From contig CAJTMR010000008.1 of NCBI GenBank assembly GCA_910577325.1, positions 70,052-134,051 on the forward strand: a DNA stretch of 64,000 nucleotides, written 5' to 3'. The DNA is from an uncultured Parabacteroides sp. GTDB lineage: Bacteria; Bacteroidota; Bacteroidia; Bacteroidales; Tannerellaceae. Positions within the stretch are counted from its first letter, which is position 1. Each line of letters begins with the position of its first letter. The translations under genes and the position numbers were made by a program. The notes under the pieces were generated by a model, which saw only the letters and a program-made list of their open reading frames with translations, was not told where the DNA came from and searched no databases. Shown piece by piece: positions 63,056 through 64,000 of this stretch.

Positions 63056-64000
63056 TTACAATTTATATTTTGTCTGTTGTACATTCCATCCACCGACTGT
63101 TAACGAAAACTCACCTCCTGTAACTTTATCCGCAGACGTATCAATAAATACCTCTTTCGTTTCCCCTGGCAATAACGAGAAGAAATTATCTGTATAGAAT
63201 GAAGGACGAACAGGCTTACCTGCTTTATCCAAAAACTGAAGTTGTGTAAAGAAAGCAATCCGGGAAGAAGTATTCTTCAACGAGACTTCAATATAATACC
63301 TCCCATCAACTTCTTTAGTTTTATATTTAGTCTGAAGCTGGGCAGCCGGCATATCATTCAGAGATTCAAAACCGGAAGACGTTGGCCCCGTTAATGTTTC
63401 CTTTCCTTCATAGGGTGCACTGGAACGCCAATAGAACGTAGATGTAATTTCTTTTCCCTTCTCATCCAACAAACCAAGCCGGATAAAATGAACAGGCGTT
63501 ATATCCGATGGGAAATCTATTTTAAACAAATCATTCAACACCTCATCTTCCCCAATATCAATCCGCTGAGAATAGGAAAAGACCTTCCGGCTGTTCAAAT
63601 CATACACATCAGCCTTGACCTTGTAATTTTTAAAAGACTGATAATAATCATTATATACCGTCACTGTATTCTTCAAATAATCAAACTGTGCATGCAAAGG
63701 TTCCAGTGCATTCTGAGTATGATATAGTGAGGCCGTCGGCTCCAGCGACCAATCCCACATACGGGCACAAACCTGGCGCACCGGACAATTATGATACCAG
63801 AACAGCAACCCTGAACAATAGCGATCCCCATAGTCCAGTTTGTTATAATTCCAAACCTCCCAAATTATCTTTGAATTCATCGCTCCCACCAACTGACCTT
63901 TTTTAGCAAACTCTTCTATCGATTGTGAAGGTCCATAATTATTTCCAATAACCATAGGGGTATGTCTAAAATGAAAATAAAATCCAATTATGTATAGAGA
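63056..64000 (-). CDS. GH2-family glycoside hydrolase, C-terminal part (5' end outside window)
   Basis: The frame is open to the right edge (15 codons before the first internal ATG), so the N-terminal and most of the catalytic domain lie beyond 64000. The visible 314 codons include the barrel end (IIWEVWNYNKLDYGDR, LLFWYHNCPVRQVCARMWDWSLEPTASLYH) followed by two Ig-like domains. ALEPLHAQFDYLKNTVTVYNDYYQSFKNY is the sandwich start seen in exo-beta-glucosaminidases and beta-mannosidases of GH2. No catalytic Glu can be assigned. With the GH20 gene at the other end it fits a glycan-degrading lifestyle. Confidence 0.8.
   Translation of the reverse strand, partial: SLYIIGFYFHFRHTPMVIGNNYGPSQSIEEFAKKGQLVGAMNSKIIWEVWNYNKLDYGDRYCSGLLFWYHNCPVRQVCARMWDWSLEPTASLYHTQNALEPLHAQFDYLKNTVTVYNDYYQSFKNYKVKADVYDLNSRKVFSYSQRIDIGEDEVLNDLFKIDFPSDITPVHFIRLGLLDEKGKEITSTFYWRSSAPYEGKETLTGPTSSGFESLNDMPAAQLQTKYKTKEVDGRYYIEVSLKNTSSRIAFFTQLQFLDKAGKPVRPSFYTDNFFSLLPGETKEVFIDTSADKVTGGEFSLTVGGWNVQQTKYKL

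Noticed and set aside
1..64000. CRISPR arrays, complete insertion sequences, prophage or defence genes
   Set aside because: No regularly spaced repeats, transposase, integrase other than XerD, or cas-like gene was seen.

Overview
The window is a stretch of Bacteroidales chromosome, most probably Parabacteroides or another Tannerellaceae. Four things point there. Promoters follow the Bacteroidetes TTTG / TAnnTTTG pattern with about 19 bp between the boxes. There are two very large surface proteins with a shared C-terminal tail of the DUF6383 type. There is an RprX/RprY two-component pair and a pair of acyltransferases like the glycine-lipid enzymes. The gene order parA-parB-DUF5683-LysM transglycosylase-rel is also typical. 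The species assignment is inference from gene content.

Layout. 1-3.2 kb: end of a GH20 hexosaminidase, an OprO/P-like porin and a nitronate monooxygenase/FabK-like enzyme. 3.2-6.7 kb: a DUF6249 membrane protein, an ECF sigma factor with a small membrane partner, and ribosomal protein S1. 7.2-11.2 kb: tRNA-Pro(GGG), aroB and alaS. 11.3-14.1 kb: LytM-type peptidase, MerR-like regulator, DUF3127 protein and a CaCA antiporter. 14.2-20.5 kb (minus): the rel / transglycosylase / DUF5683 / parB / parA block. 20.5-21.4 kb: a gene-free, palindrome-rich region. 21.4-28.8 kb: rprXY, the glsA/glsB-like pair, DUF3109, gpmI and a YgjP-like peptidase. 33.3-50.4 kb (minus): an almost complete division and cell wall (dcw) cluster, rsmH-ftsL-ftsI-murE-mraY-murD-ftsW-murG-murC-ftsQ-ftsA-ftsZ, followed by a YqeY gene and a CstA transporter. 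54.5-61.2 kb: LolC/E-like permease, rbfA, O-methyltransferase, pyk, aroQ, xerD and hflX. 61.2-64 kb: an AT-richer end with a secreted protein and the C-terminal part of a GH2 glycosidase.

The most notable system is a pair of paralogous surface-protein genes bracketing the dcw cluster (29355-32576 and 50703-54056). Both have the same promoter architecture: an identical 19-nt upstream block, a TTG box, a 19-bp spacer and TATTTTTG. At the right-hand gene this promoter points into the gene. At the left-hand gene it sits inside a 199-bp segment bounded by perfect 28-bp inverted repeats and points away from the gene. The repeats contain AAAACG-TT-CGTTTT, a two-base asymmetric centre between 6-bp arms, as expected for a serine-invertase crossover site. 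The left gene is therefore predicted to be phase-variable and captured here in the OFF state. No invertase gene is in the window.

Other points of note: an apparent one-base frameshift at an A5 run at the start of the yqeY/gatB-like gene; a decayed Rpn-family nuclease fragment at 28.8-29.05 kb; several modular palindromic intergenic repeats; a cluster of CTATCA motifs upstream of parA; and a 20-bp hairpin between parA and parB.
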